64,000 nt of DNA from Lycorma delicatula. Lineage: Eukaryota > Arthropoda > Insecta > Hemiptera > Fulgoridae. The translations under genes were made by a program, and so were the position numbers. Below are positions 1 to 11,279 of this stretch, piece after piece. The stretch's first letter is position 1. Every line of letters begins with the position of its first letter. The notes below the pieces were generated by a model. The model did no database searches, was not told the DNA's origin, and saw only the letters and a program-made list of their open reading frames with translations. The stretch covers positions 66,428,029-66,492,028 of the forward strand of contig NC_134456.1 of assembly GCF_047948215.1 (NCBI RefSeq), read 5' to 3'.

Positions 1-1186
1 AGAGAGTTGTATTTTATATTGCGCTTCCACTGCCGCCATTGACAATGCAAAACTGCGTTATAAGGAATTTTGTTGGCAGCAGTATTTGCAATCCCCCCCA
101 AAACGAATATACAGTGTGTAATTAAAAAATCCGCTGGTGCGCGATTTCGGTGTTTCAATGTAAATACCGAAAAATAATTATTATTTTACTTCGTTTCTTA
201 TCAAAATCTGAGGAAACATTCCTAGAAAACGCTTTGAAAATATTTTCGCACAATTATTAATTCATCGCGGTACATTTTCTTATGAATTTTTCCATTTTAC
301 TAAGTTCAAATACCTAAAATAATATTTTTTTTTAAAGAAATTTCGGTTGTTACTGTATTATATCGAAAGAAAAATTTATTTTTTATAACGTAACTTCCTT
401 TCTTAACGCTGACCTGTGGAACTTTCTATAGAAAAAACTTCATATTTTTCATTGTAGACCTGGTTATTATTTACCATTATTTTATGAAACATTTAATCTT
501 TGCATGTAGCAGTGCAGGGAGAAGAAAGTGATCATAAAGTGAGGGCTTGCAATCTAACAAACAGTGTCCGTACAATAAAGACGAGATTAGCCAAACCTTT
601 TGTAATCTGCAAACACCATATTACAAGTAACCGATACTATCGAGGCTATAGCTCCATACCCGGAAAACCGAGGTCTAAGACCAAAGCTGCTACAGACGAG
701 ACCGCCGAGGTCATAACCCAGACCGAGACCAGCGAGTCCGCCGAGGCCAACGACCAGGATCGGGTTCGAAGAGACCGCCGAGGCCGAAATCCCAGACCGG
801 GACCGCCAAGACCGCCGAGGCTAAAACCCAGACCGAGACCGCTGTAACGGCCTTGGTCAAAGACCAGAAATTAGAAGGCCGACGCCCAAGACCCAGACCG
901 AAACCGACGAGTACGCCGACGTCATCGACGCTGACCGAGACCGCTGGGAACTAGACATTGACTTTGGCCTACTACTACACCGTGTTTTAAATTTGTGACC
1001 ATAACATTCGTCTACAGGTATCCAGAGCGATAACGGTATAGCTGACCACCAACATTTAATACACCATCCTTCAATTCCCAGACAGATAAGATTGTGGCCA
1101 AACATGAAAAGTTTGTATTATAAAAATGTACAAGTACAGGACTCCTTCTTCTTGTTTCTTCAATAGGAAAAGTCATCATTAATTAA
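1..1186 (+). repeat. Satellite unit 0, partial (B half only)
   Basis: This is the right-hand (B) half of an L unit cut by the window start. It corresponds to 2820-4000 of unit 1 and contains GC-rich block 2 at about 663-957. It differs from the other copies near 121 (TTAAAAAAT where others have TTCAAAAAT), which puts a stop into the frame that stays open elsewhere. Its 3' end is of the a-type, matching the a-type anchor that follows. Confidence 0.9.
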
Positions 1187-2191
1187 ATGAAAAACATTAA
1201 TCTTATCCTTGATTACTTATGTAGAAATTCTTCTTTTTCTAATAATATAATGAATATCTTTTTTATACGCTTCCATACTCCTAACGAAAAAACCTCCTAC
1301 GAACTGTACGACTTTACTCATTGCCTAAGACATAAATATCGATTCCTGGTGATCTACACCCTCTCCTTGTTCTACAGGAGACGAATCTTTTCTACTCCAA
1401 TCATGTGGTAATCCTTCATTTTGTATTTAAAAATAAATTCATGTTGGACATTTTCCGATCTGTTTTACACGTGGTTAGAAATAATCAAACTCATTTTAGT
1501 TTAATGATACGAGGTTTTTGACAGTTTCATCTTACTGTGATGCCTTGTTATTGTATTTTGTAAATCATCTCTTAATTTGCCAATTACAATTCTAGTCTTT
1601 ATGTACTATAAAAGGTTTAACATATTAATGATACTACATTAACGATCCATCTGCACTTATCATATAAAAACCAATCTTAATTTTAAAATAAACATTGCTC
1701 GGTTTGAGGTTTGAAAGCAAATTGATAACTAGGTTAGATAAGCACTAGCAAACATTAATAATTCATCTTTAATCAGTGTTTTACTGCATCTCCTTTGAAA
1801 AAGATTTAAAACTAATTTATGCATAATTATACGTTCATCACGGTACAAATTTCTTATTACACATAGATTTTCCTACGCTCCAATATGAATATTTCGTACC
1901 TTTCTTGTTTTGTAATTTTCTTTTTTTTTGTAACGATTACAATGAAAGATATACTATTTAATAACGTACATCCGTTTTGTAAAGTATACAAAAAAGAGCA
2001 ACCTTTAAAAAGTAGGCTTGCCAACTAAGAAATATGTCCATACTATCTAGACGTGACTGCCCGTCACAGTATAAACGAATATCGGACAACGCGAGGAAGA
2101 ATCGTTTAAGTTCTGCTGCACACTACTGAATATACTAACACCGAATCACCCGCAAACGAAACTATCGGGGCGGTAGCCTGATAACCATATA

Positions 2192-2479
2192 CCCGAGGTC
2201 AAAGACCAAAGCTGCTACAGACGAGACCGCCGAGGTGATAACCCAGACCGAGACCAGCGAGTCCGCCGAGGCCAACGACCAGGATCGGTTTGAAGAGACT
2301 GCCGACGCCGAAGTCCTAGACCGGGACCGCCAAGACCGCCGAGGCTAAAACCCAGACCGAGACCGCTGTAACCGCCTTGGTCAAAGACCAGAAATAAGAT
2401 GGCCGCTGCCAAGTCCTAGGCCGATAAAACCGAGTCCGCCGAGTTCATAGACGAAGACTGAGACCCGCGTTACCGCTGA
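2192..2479. repeat. GC-rich minisatellite block 1 (A half, unit 1)
   Basis: The block is built from diverged 36-37 bp repeats around the cores GACCGCCGAGG, CCCAGACCGAGACC and GACCGGGACCGCC. It stands out as CpG-rich within AT-rich flanks. The block-1 form is marked by GAGGTGATAACCC near its start and by CCGCTGCCAAGTCCTAGG and CCGAGTCCGCCGAGTTC in its right part. Equivalent blocks sit about 1.0 kb after the anchor in every L unit. Confidence 0.9.
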
Positions 2480-3475
2480 AAAATGGACTTTGATGAAAGC
2501 CTACAAGACAAACAGGTTATAAAAATCAGACCTGTAGGTTTGTTTCCAGATAATAAGAGATGTCCTTGTGGCTGATAACGTAGGCTGATTAAGCGGTTTC
2601 CCAATAGAACGACAGATTTAATTGTGGCCAAAGATGACCAATAGCAGTCAAAGTGGCAAAACACTGATAGAATTACATGAAACAGTTAGCTATGCAAACA
2701 AATAGGATTTAGAGAAAATCGCCTAACCAGATTACCAATACGTTAACCTCCATTATTGCCGATAACTCGGCCTTTCATAAGGCAAAAAAAAATATTATTC
2801 GTAGAGGAACTCCTTTAAAGAGAGTTGTATTTTATATTGCGCTTCCACTGCCGCCATTGACAATGCAAAACTGCGTTATAAGGAATTTTGTTGGCAGCAG
2901 TATTTGCAATCCCCCCCAAAACGAATATACAGTGTGTAATTCAAAAATCCGCTGGTGCGCGATTTCGGTGTTTCAATGTAAATACCGAAAAATAATTATT
3001 ATTTTACTTCGTTTCTTATCAAAATCTGAGGAAACATTCCTAGAAAACGCTTTGAAAATATTTTCGCACAATTATTAATTCATCGCGGTACATTTTCTTA
3101 TGAATTTTTCCATTTTACTAAGTTCAAATACCTAAAATAATATTTTTTTTTAAAGAAATTTCGGTTGTTACTCTATTATATCGAAAGAAAAATTTATTTT
3201 TTATAACGTAACTTCCTTTCTTAACGCTGACCTGTGGAACTTTCTATAGAAAAAACTTCATATTTTTCATTGTAGACCTGGTTATTATTTACCATTATTT
3301 TATGAAACATTTAATCTTTGCATGTAGCAGTGCAGGGAGAAGAAAGTGATCATAAAGTGAGGGCTTGCAATCTAACAAACAGTGTCCGTACAATAAAGAC
3401 GAGATTAGCCAAACCTTTTGTAATCTGCAAACACCATATTACAAGTAACCGATACTATCGAGGCTATAGCTCCAT

Positions 3476-3769
3476 ACCCGGAAAACCGAGGTCTAAGACC
3501 AAAGCTGCTACAGACGAGACCGCCGAGGTCATAACCCAGACCGAGACCAGCGAGTCCGCCGAGGCCAACGACCAGGATCGGGTTCGAAGAGACCGCCGAG
3601 GCCGAAATCCCAGACCGGGACCGCCAAGACCGCCGAGGCTAAAACCCAGACCGAGACCGCTATAACGGCCTTGGTCAAAGACCAGAAATTAGAAGGCCGA
3701 CGCCCAAGACCCAGACCGAAACCGACGAGTACGCCGACGTCATCGACGCTGACCGAGACCGCTGGGAAC
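3476..3769. repeat. GC-rich minisatellite block 2 (B half, unit 1)
   Basis: This block has the same 36-37 bp minisatellite family as block 1, but a distinct version. It is marked by GAGGTCATAACCC on the left, GGGTTCGAAGAGACC in the middle and GACGAGTACGCCGACGTC on the right. Its left flank (CGATACTATCGAGGCTATAG) is alignable with that of block 1 (CGAAACTATCGGGGCGGTAG), so the two blocks and their flanks descend from one ancestral segment. Confidence 0.9.
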
Positions 3770-4000
3770 TAGACATTGACTTTGGCCTACTACTACACCG
3801 TGTTTTAAATTTGTGACCATAACATTCGTCTACAGGTATCCAAAGCGATAACGGTATAGCTGACCACCAACATTTATTACACCATTCCTGAATTCCCAGA
3901 CAGATAAGATTGTGGCCAAACATGAAAATTTGTATTATAAAAATGTACAAGTACAGGACTACTTCTTGTTTCTTCAGTAGGAAAAGTCATCATTAATTAA

Positions 4001-5524
4001 ATGAAAATCATTAATCTTGTCCTTGATTACTTATGTAGAAATTCTTCTTTTTCTAATAATATAATGAATATCTTTTTTATACGCTTCCATACTCCATACG
4101 AAAAAACCTCCTACGAACACTACGACTTTACTCATTGCCTGAGACATAACTGTCGATTCCTGGTGATCTACACTCCCTCCTTCTTCTACGGGTGACGAAT
4201 CTTTTCTAATCCAATCATGTGGTAATCCTTCATTTTGTATTTAAAAATAAATTCATATTGGACATCTTCCGATCTGTTTTACACGTGGTTAGAAATAATC
4301 AAACTCATTTTAGTTTAATGATACGAGGTTTTTGACAGTTTCATCTTACTGTGATGCCTTGTTATTATATTTTGTAAATCATCTCCTTATTTGCCAATTA
4401 CAATTCTAGTCTTTATGTACTATAACAGGTTTAACATGTTAATAATACTACATTAGCGAACCCTTTGAACTTATCATATAAAAACCAATCTTAATTTTAA
4501 AATAAACATTGCTCGGTTTGAGGTTTGAAAGCAAATTGATAACTAGGTTAGATAAGCACTAGCAAACATTAATAATTCATCTTTAATCAGTGTTTTACTG
4601 CATCTCCTTTGAAAAAGATTTAAAACTAATTTATGCATAATTATAAGTTCATCACGGTACAAATTTCTTATTACACATAGATTTTCCTACGCTCCAATAT
4701 GAATATTTCGTACCTTTCTTGTTTTGTAATTTTCTTTTTTTTTGTAACGATTACAATGAAAGATATACTATTTAATAACGTACATCCGTTTTGTAAAGTA
4801 TACAAAAAAGAGCAACCTTTAAAAAGTAGGCTTGCCAACTAAGAAATATGTCCATACTATCTAGACGTGACTGCCCGTCACAGTATAAACGAATATCGGA
4901 CAACGCGAGGAAGAATCGTTTAAGTTCTGCTGCACACTACTGAATATACTAACACCGAATCACCCGCAAACGAAACTATCGGGGCGGTAGCCTGATAACC
5001 AGATACCCGAGGTCAAAGACCAAAGCTGCTACAGACGAGACCGCCGAGGTGATAACCCAGACCGAGACCAGCGAGTCCGCCGAGGCCAACGACCAGGATC
5101 GGTTTGAAGAGACCGCCGAAGCCGAAGTCACAGACCGGGACCGCCAAGACCGCCGAGGCTAAAACCCAGACCGAGACCGCTGTAACGGCCTTGGTGAAAG
5201 ACCAGAAATTAGATGGCCGACGCCAAAGACCCAGACCGAAACCGACGAGTACGCCGACGTCAACGACGCTGACCGAGACCGATGGGAACTAGACATTGAC
5301 TTTGGCCTACTACTACACCGTGTTTTAAATTTGTGACCATAACATTCGTCTACAGGTATCCAAAGCGATAACGGTATAGCTGACCACCAACATTTAATAC
5401 ACCATCCTTCAATTCCCAGACAGATAAGATTGTGGCCAAACATGAAAAGTTTGTATTATAAAAATGTACAAGTACAGGACTCCTTCTTCTTGTTTCTTCA
5501 ATAGGAAAAGTCATCATTAATTAA
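4001..5524 (+). repeat. Satellite unit 2, short (S, 1,524 bp)
   Basis: This unit has a b-type anchor and one hybrid GC-rich block (about 5006-5287). The block's left side carries the block-1 marker GAGGTGATAACCC and its right side the block-2 marker GACGAGTACGCCGACGTC. The 1,290 bp that lie between these points in an L unit are absent. The 3' half shares GACGCCAAAGACCC and GACCGATGGG with unit 3, which suggests that units 2 and 3 arose from a recent duplication. Confidence 0.95.
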
Positions 5525-7048
5525 ATGAAAAACATTAATCTTATCCTTGATTACTTATGTAGAAATTCTTCTTTTTCTAATAATATAATGAATATCTTTT
5601 TTATACGCTTCCATACTCCATACGAAAAAACCTCCTACGAACTGTACGACTTTACTCATTGCCTAAGACATAAATATCGATTCCTGGTGATCTACACTCT
5701 CTCCTTGTTCTACAGGAGACGAATCTTTTCTACTCCAATCATGTGGTAATCCTTCATTTTGTATTTAAAAATAAATTCATGTTGGACATTTTCCGATCTG
5801 TTTTACACGTGGTTAGAAATAATCAAACTCATTTTAGTTTAATGATACGAGGTTTTTGACAGTTTCATCTTACTGTGATGCCTTGTTATTGTATTTTGTA
5901 AATCATCTCTTAATTTGCCAATTACAATTCTAGTCTTTATGTACTATAAAAGGTTTAACATATTAATGATACTACATTAACGATCCATCTGCACTTATCA
6001 TATAAAAACCATTCGTAATTTTAAAATAAACATTGCTCGGTTTGAGGTTTGAAAGCAAATTGATAACTAGGTTAGATAAGCTCTAGCAAACATTAATAAT
6101 TCATCTTTAATCAGTGTTTTACTGCATCTTCTTTGAAAAAGATTTAAAACTAATTTTTGCATAATTATAAGTTCATCACGGTACAAATTTCTTTATACAC
6201 ATAGATTTTCCTACGCTCCAATATGAATATTTCGTACCTTTCTTGTTTTGTAATTTTCTTTTTTTTTGTAAAGATTACAATGAAAGATATACTATTTAAT
6301 AACGTACATCCGTTTTGTAAAGTATACAAAAAAGAAAAACCTTTAAAAAGTAGGCTTGCCAACTAAGAAATATGTCCATACTATCTAGACGTGACTGCCC
6401 GTCACAGTATAAACGAATATCGGACAACGCGAGGAAGAATCGTTTAAGTTCTGCTGCACACTACTGAATATACTAACACCGAATCACCCGCAAACGAAAC
6501 TATCGGGGCGGTAGCCTGATAACCAGATACCCGAGGTCAAAGACCAAAGCTGCTACAGACGAGACCGCCGAGGTGATAACCCAGACCGAGACCAGCGAGT
6601 CCGCCGAGGCCAACGACCAGGATCGGTTTGAAGAGACCGCCGAAGCCGAAGTCACAGACCGGGACCGCCAAGACCGCCGAGGCTAAAACCCAGACCGAGA
6701 CCGCTGTAACGGCCTTGGTGAAAGACCAGAAATTAGATGGCCGACGCCAAAGACCCAGACCGAAACCGACGAGTACGCCGACGTCAACGACGCTGACCGA
6801 GACCGATGGGAACTAGACATTGACTTTGGCCTACTACTACACCGTGTTTTAAATTTGTGACCATAACATTCGTCTACAGGTATCCAAAGCGATAACGGTA
6901 TAGCTGACCACCAACATTTAATACACCATCCTTCAATTCCCAGACAGATAAGATTGTGGCCAAACATGAAAAGTTTGTATTATAAAAATGTACAAGTACA
7001 GGACTCCTTCTTCTTGTTTCTTCAATAGGAAAAGTCATCATTAATTAA
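5525..7048 (+). repeat. Satellite unit 3, short (S, 1,524 bp)
   Basis: This S unit has an a-type anchor and directly follows another S unit, the only such S-S junction of full-length short units in the window. Its hybrid block lies at about 6530-6811 and looks the same as that of unit 2. A private variant CCATTCGTAATTT occurs near 6009. Confidence 0.95.
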
Positions 7049-9864
7049 ATGAAAAACATTAATCTTATCCTTGATTACTTATGTAGAAATTCTTCTTTTT
7101 CTAATAATATAATGAATATCTTTTTTATACGCTTCCATACTCCTAACGAAAAAACCTCCTACGAACTGTACGACTTTACTCATTGCCTAAGACATAAATA
7201 TCGATTCCTGGTGATCTACACCCTCTCCTTGTTCTACAGGAGACGAATCTTTTCTACTCCAATCATGTGGTAATCCTTCATTTTGTATTTAAAAATAAAT
7301 TCATGTTGGACATTTTCCGATCTGTTTTACACGTGGTTAGAAATAATCAAACTCATTTTAGTTTAATGATACGAGGTTTTTGACAGTTTCATCTTACTGT
7401 GATGCCTTGTTATTGTATTTTGTAAATCATCTCTTAATTTGCCAATTAGAATTCTAGTCTTTATGTACTATAAAAGGTTTAACATATTAATGATACTACA
7501 TTAACGATCCATCTGCACTTATCATATAAAAACCAATCGTAATTTTAAAATAAACATTGCTCGGTTTGAGGTTTGAAAGCAAATTGATAACTAGGTTAGA
7601 TAAGCTCTAGCAAACATTAATAATTCATCTTTAATCAGTGTTTTACTGCATCTCCTTTGAAAAAGATTTAAAACTAATTTATGCATAATTATACGTTCAT
7701 CACGGTACAAATTTCTTATTACACATAGATTTTCCTACGCTCCAATATGAATATTTCGTACCTTTCTTGTTTTGTAATTTTCTTTTTTTTTGTAACGATT
7801 ACAATGAAAGATATACTATTTAATAACGTACATCCGTTTTGTAAAGTATACAAAAAAGAGCAACCTTTAAAAAGTAGGCTTGCCAACTAAGAAATATGTC
7901 CATACTATCTAGACGTGACTGCCCGTCACAGTATAAACGAATATCGGACAACGCGAGGAAGAATCGTTTAAGTTCTGCTGCACACTACTGAATATACTAA
8001 CACCGAATCACCCGCAAACGAAACTATCGGGGCGGTAGCCTGATAACCATATACCCGAGGTCAAAGACCAAAGCTGCTACAGACGAGACCGCCGAGGTGA
8101 TAACCCAGACCGAGACCAGCGAGTCCGCCGAGGCCAACGACCAGGATCGGTTTGAAGAGACTGCCGACGCCGAAGTCCTAGACCGGGACCGCCAAGACCG
8201 CCGAGGCTAAAACCCAGACCGAGACCGCTGTAACCGCCTTGGTCAAAGACCAGAAATAAGATGGCCGCTGCCAAGTCCTAGGCCGATAAAACCGAGTCCG
8301 CCGAGTTCATAGACGAAGACTGAGACCCGCGTTACCGCTGAAAAATGGACTTTGATGAAAGCCTACAAGACAAACAGGTTATAAAAATCAGACCTGTAGG
8401 TTTGTTTCCAGATAATAAGAGATGTCCTTGTGGCTGATAACGTAGGCTGATTAAGCGGTTTCCCAATAGAACGACAGATTTAATTGTGGCCAAAGATGAC
8501 CAATAGCAGTCAAAGTGGCAAAACACTGATAGAATTACATGAAACAGTTAGCTATGCAAACAAATAGGATTTAAGAAAATCGCCTAACCAGATTACCAAT
8601 ACGTTAACCTCCATTATTGCCGATAACTCGGCCTTTTATAAGGCAAAAAAAAATATTATTCGTAGAGGAACTCCTTTAAAGAGAGTTGTATTTTATATTG
8701 CGCTTCCACTGCCGCCATTGACAATGCAAAACTGCGTTATAAGGAATTTTGTTGGCAGCAGTATTTGCAATCCCCCCCAAAACGAATATACAGTGTGTAA
8801 TTCAAAAATCCGCTGGTGCGCGATTTCGGTGTTTCAATGTAAATACCGAAAAATAATTATTATTTTACTTCGTTTCTTATCAAAATCTGTGGAAACATTC
8901 CTAGAAAACGCTTTGAAAATATTTTCGCACAATTATTAATTCATCGCGGTACATTTTCTTATGAATTTTTCCATTTTACTAAGTTCAAATACCTAAAATA
9001 ATATTTTTTTTTAAAGAAATTTCGGTTGTTACTCTATTATATCGAAAGAAAAATTTATTTTTTATAACGTAACTTCCTTTCTTAACGCTGACCTGTGGAA
9101 CTTTCTATAGAAAAAACTTCATATTTTTCATTGTAGACCTGGTTATTATTTACCATTATTTTATGAAACATTTAATCTTTGCATGTAGCAGTGCAGGGAG
9201 AAGAAAGTGATCATAAAGTGAGGGCTTGCAATCTAACAAACAGTGTCCGTACAATAAAGACGAGATTAGCCAAACCTTTTGTAATCTGCAAACACCATAT
9301 TACAAGTAACCGATACTATCGAGGCTATAGCTCCATACCCGGAAAACCGAGGTCTAAGACCAAAGCTGCTACAGACGAGACCGCCGAGGTCATAACCCAG
9401 ACCGAGACCAGCGAGTCCGCCGAGGGCAACGACCAGGATCGGTTTGAAGAGACCGCCGAAGCCGAAGTCACATACCGGGACCGCCAAGACCGCCGAGGCT
9501 AAAACCCAGACCGAGACCGCTGTAACGGCCTTGGTGAAAGACCAGAAATTAGATGGCCGACGCCTAAGACCCAGACCGAAACCGACGAGTACGCCGACGT
9601 CAACGACGCTGACCGAGACCGCTGGGAACTAGACATTGACTTTGGCCTACTACTACACCGTGTTTTAAATTTGTGACCATAACATTCGTCTACAGGGATC
9701 CAAAGCGATAACGGTATAGCTGACCACCAACATTTAATACACCATCCTTCAATTCCCAGACAGATAAGATTGTGGCCAAACATGAAAAGTTTGTATTATA
9801 AAAATGTACAAGTACAGGACTCCTTCTTCTTGTTTCTTCAATAGGAAAAGTCATCATTAATTAA
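7049..9864 (+). repeat. Satellite unit 4, long (L, 2,816 bp) with a patched block 2
   Basis: This is an a-type L unit. Its second GC-rich block (about 9337-9630) starts as block 2 (GAGGTCATAACCC). It then carries the S-unit interior (GAGGGCAACGACC, GGTTTGAAGAGACCGCCGAAGCC) instead of the block-2 interior GGGTTCGAAGAGACC. The 3' end is a-type. This mosaic is what gene conversion or a second crossover within the block would give. Confidence 0.92.
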
Positions 9865-11279
9865 ATGAAAAACATTAATCTTATCCTTGATTACTTATGT
9901 AGAAATTCTTCTTTTTCTAATAATATAATGAATATCTTTTTTATACGCTTCCATACTCCATACGAAAAAACCTCCTACGAACTGTACGACTTTACTCATT
10001 GCCTAAGACATAAATATCGATTCCTGGTGATCTACACTCTCTCCTTGTTCTACAGGAGACGAATCTTTTCTACTCCAATCATGTGGTAATCCTTCATTTT
10101 GTATTTAAAAATAAATTCATGTTGGACATTTTCCGATCTGTTTTACACGTGGTTAGAAATAATCAAACTCATTTTAGTTTAATGATACGAGGTTTTTGAC
10201 AGTTTCATCTTACTGTGATGCCTTGTTATTGTATTTTGTAAATCATCTCTTAATTTGCCAATTACAATTCTAGTCTTTATGTACTATAAAAGGTTTAACA
10301 TATTAATGATACTACATTAACGATCCATCTGCACTTATCATATAAAAACCAATCGTAATTTTAAAATAAACATTGCTCGGTTTGAGGTTTGAAAGCAAAT
10401 TGATAACTAGGTTAGATAAGCACTAGCAAACATTAATAATTCATCTTTAATCAGTGTTTTACTGCATCTCCTTTGAAAAAGATTTAAAACTAATTTATGC
10501 ATAATTATAAGTTCATCACGGTACAAATTTCTTATTACACATAGATTTTCCTACGCTCCAATATGAATATTTCGTACCTTTCTTGTTTTGTAATTTTCTT
10601 TTTTTTTGTAACGATTACAATGAAAGATATACTATTTAATAACGTACATCCGTTTTGTAAAGTATACAAAAAAGAGCAACCTTTAAAAAGTAGGCTTGCC
10701 AACTAAGAAATATGTCCATACTATCTAGACGTGACTGCCCGTCACAGTATAAACGAATATCGGACAACGCGAGGAAGAATCGTTTAAGTTCTGCTGCACA
10801 CTACTGAATATACTAACACCGAACCACCCGTAAACGAAACTATCAGGGCGGTAGCCTGATACCCAGAAATCCGAGGTCAAAGACCAAAGCTGCTACAGAC
10901 GAGACCGCCGATGCTAAAACCCAGACCGAGACCGCTGTAACGGCCTTGGTGAAAGACCAGAAATTAGATGGCCGACGCCCAAGACCCAGACCGAAACCGA
11001 CGAGTACGCCGACGTCAACGACGCTGACCGAGACCGCTGGGAACTAGACATTGACTTTGGCCTACTACTACACCGTGTTTTAAATTTGTGACCATAACAT
11101 TCGTCTACAGGTATCCAAAGCGATAACGGTATAGCTGACCACCAACATTTAATACACCATCCTTCAATTCCCAGACAGATAAGATTGTGGCCAAACATGA
11201 AAAGTTTGTATTATAAAAATGTACAAGTACAGGACTCCTTCTTCTTGTTTCTTCAATAGGAAAAGTCATCATTAATTAA
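9865..11279 (+). repeat. Satellite unit 5, deleted short unit (S', 1,415 bp)
   Basis: This S unit is missing 109 bp of its GC-rich block. The junction at about 10906-10914 reads GACCGCCGATGCTAAAACC. In the intact S unit 7 the two GACCGCCGAG copies that this junction fuses start at 15096 and 15205, exactly 109 bp apart. The left flank of the block is the variant ACCACCCGTAAACG form shared with units 7, 10, 17 and 18. Confidence 0.93.

Larger units (their letters stand above)
1187..4000 (+). repeat. Satellite unit 1, long (L, 2,814 bp), reference copy
   Basis: This full A+B dimer is used here as the reference. A half: a-type anchor, TATAAAAGG at 1607-1615, then GC-rich block 1 (about 2192-2479). 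B half: the segment from about 2480 through the GCTTCCACTGCC motif at 2841, then GC-rich block 2 (about 3476-3769) and a b-type 3' end. It shares CTCCTAACG near 1286 with unit 4 only; other units have CTCCATACG. Confidence 0.95.

Noticed and set aside
500..847. The 115-codon frame beginning MHVAVQGEESD, repeated in most long units, as a real protein gene
   Set aside because: It recurs because the satellite units are near-identical, and its second half is just minisatellite translation (PRPGPPRPPRLKPRPRPL). No domain, signal or splice context is seen, and variants in units 4 and 6 change its length and end freely.
2192..2479. CRISPR-like array in the GC-rich blocks
   Set aside because: The 36-37 bp repeats are directly adjacent and diverged, with no unique spacers. 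The setting is eukaryotic.
5159..5443. Minus-strand frames of 82-143 codons (MFGHNLICLGI...) across the GC-rich blocks
   Set aside because: They lie opposite other open frames in the same block. The blocks contain few stops in any frame because of their composition, and a 1-bp indel in unit 7 freely changes the length. This is an artefact of repeat composition.
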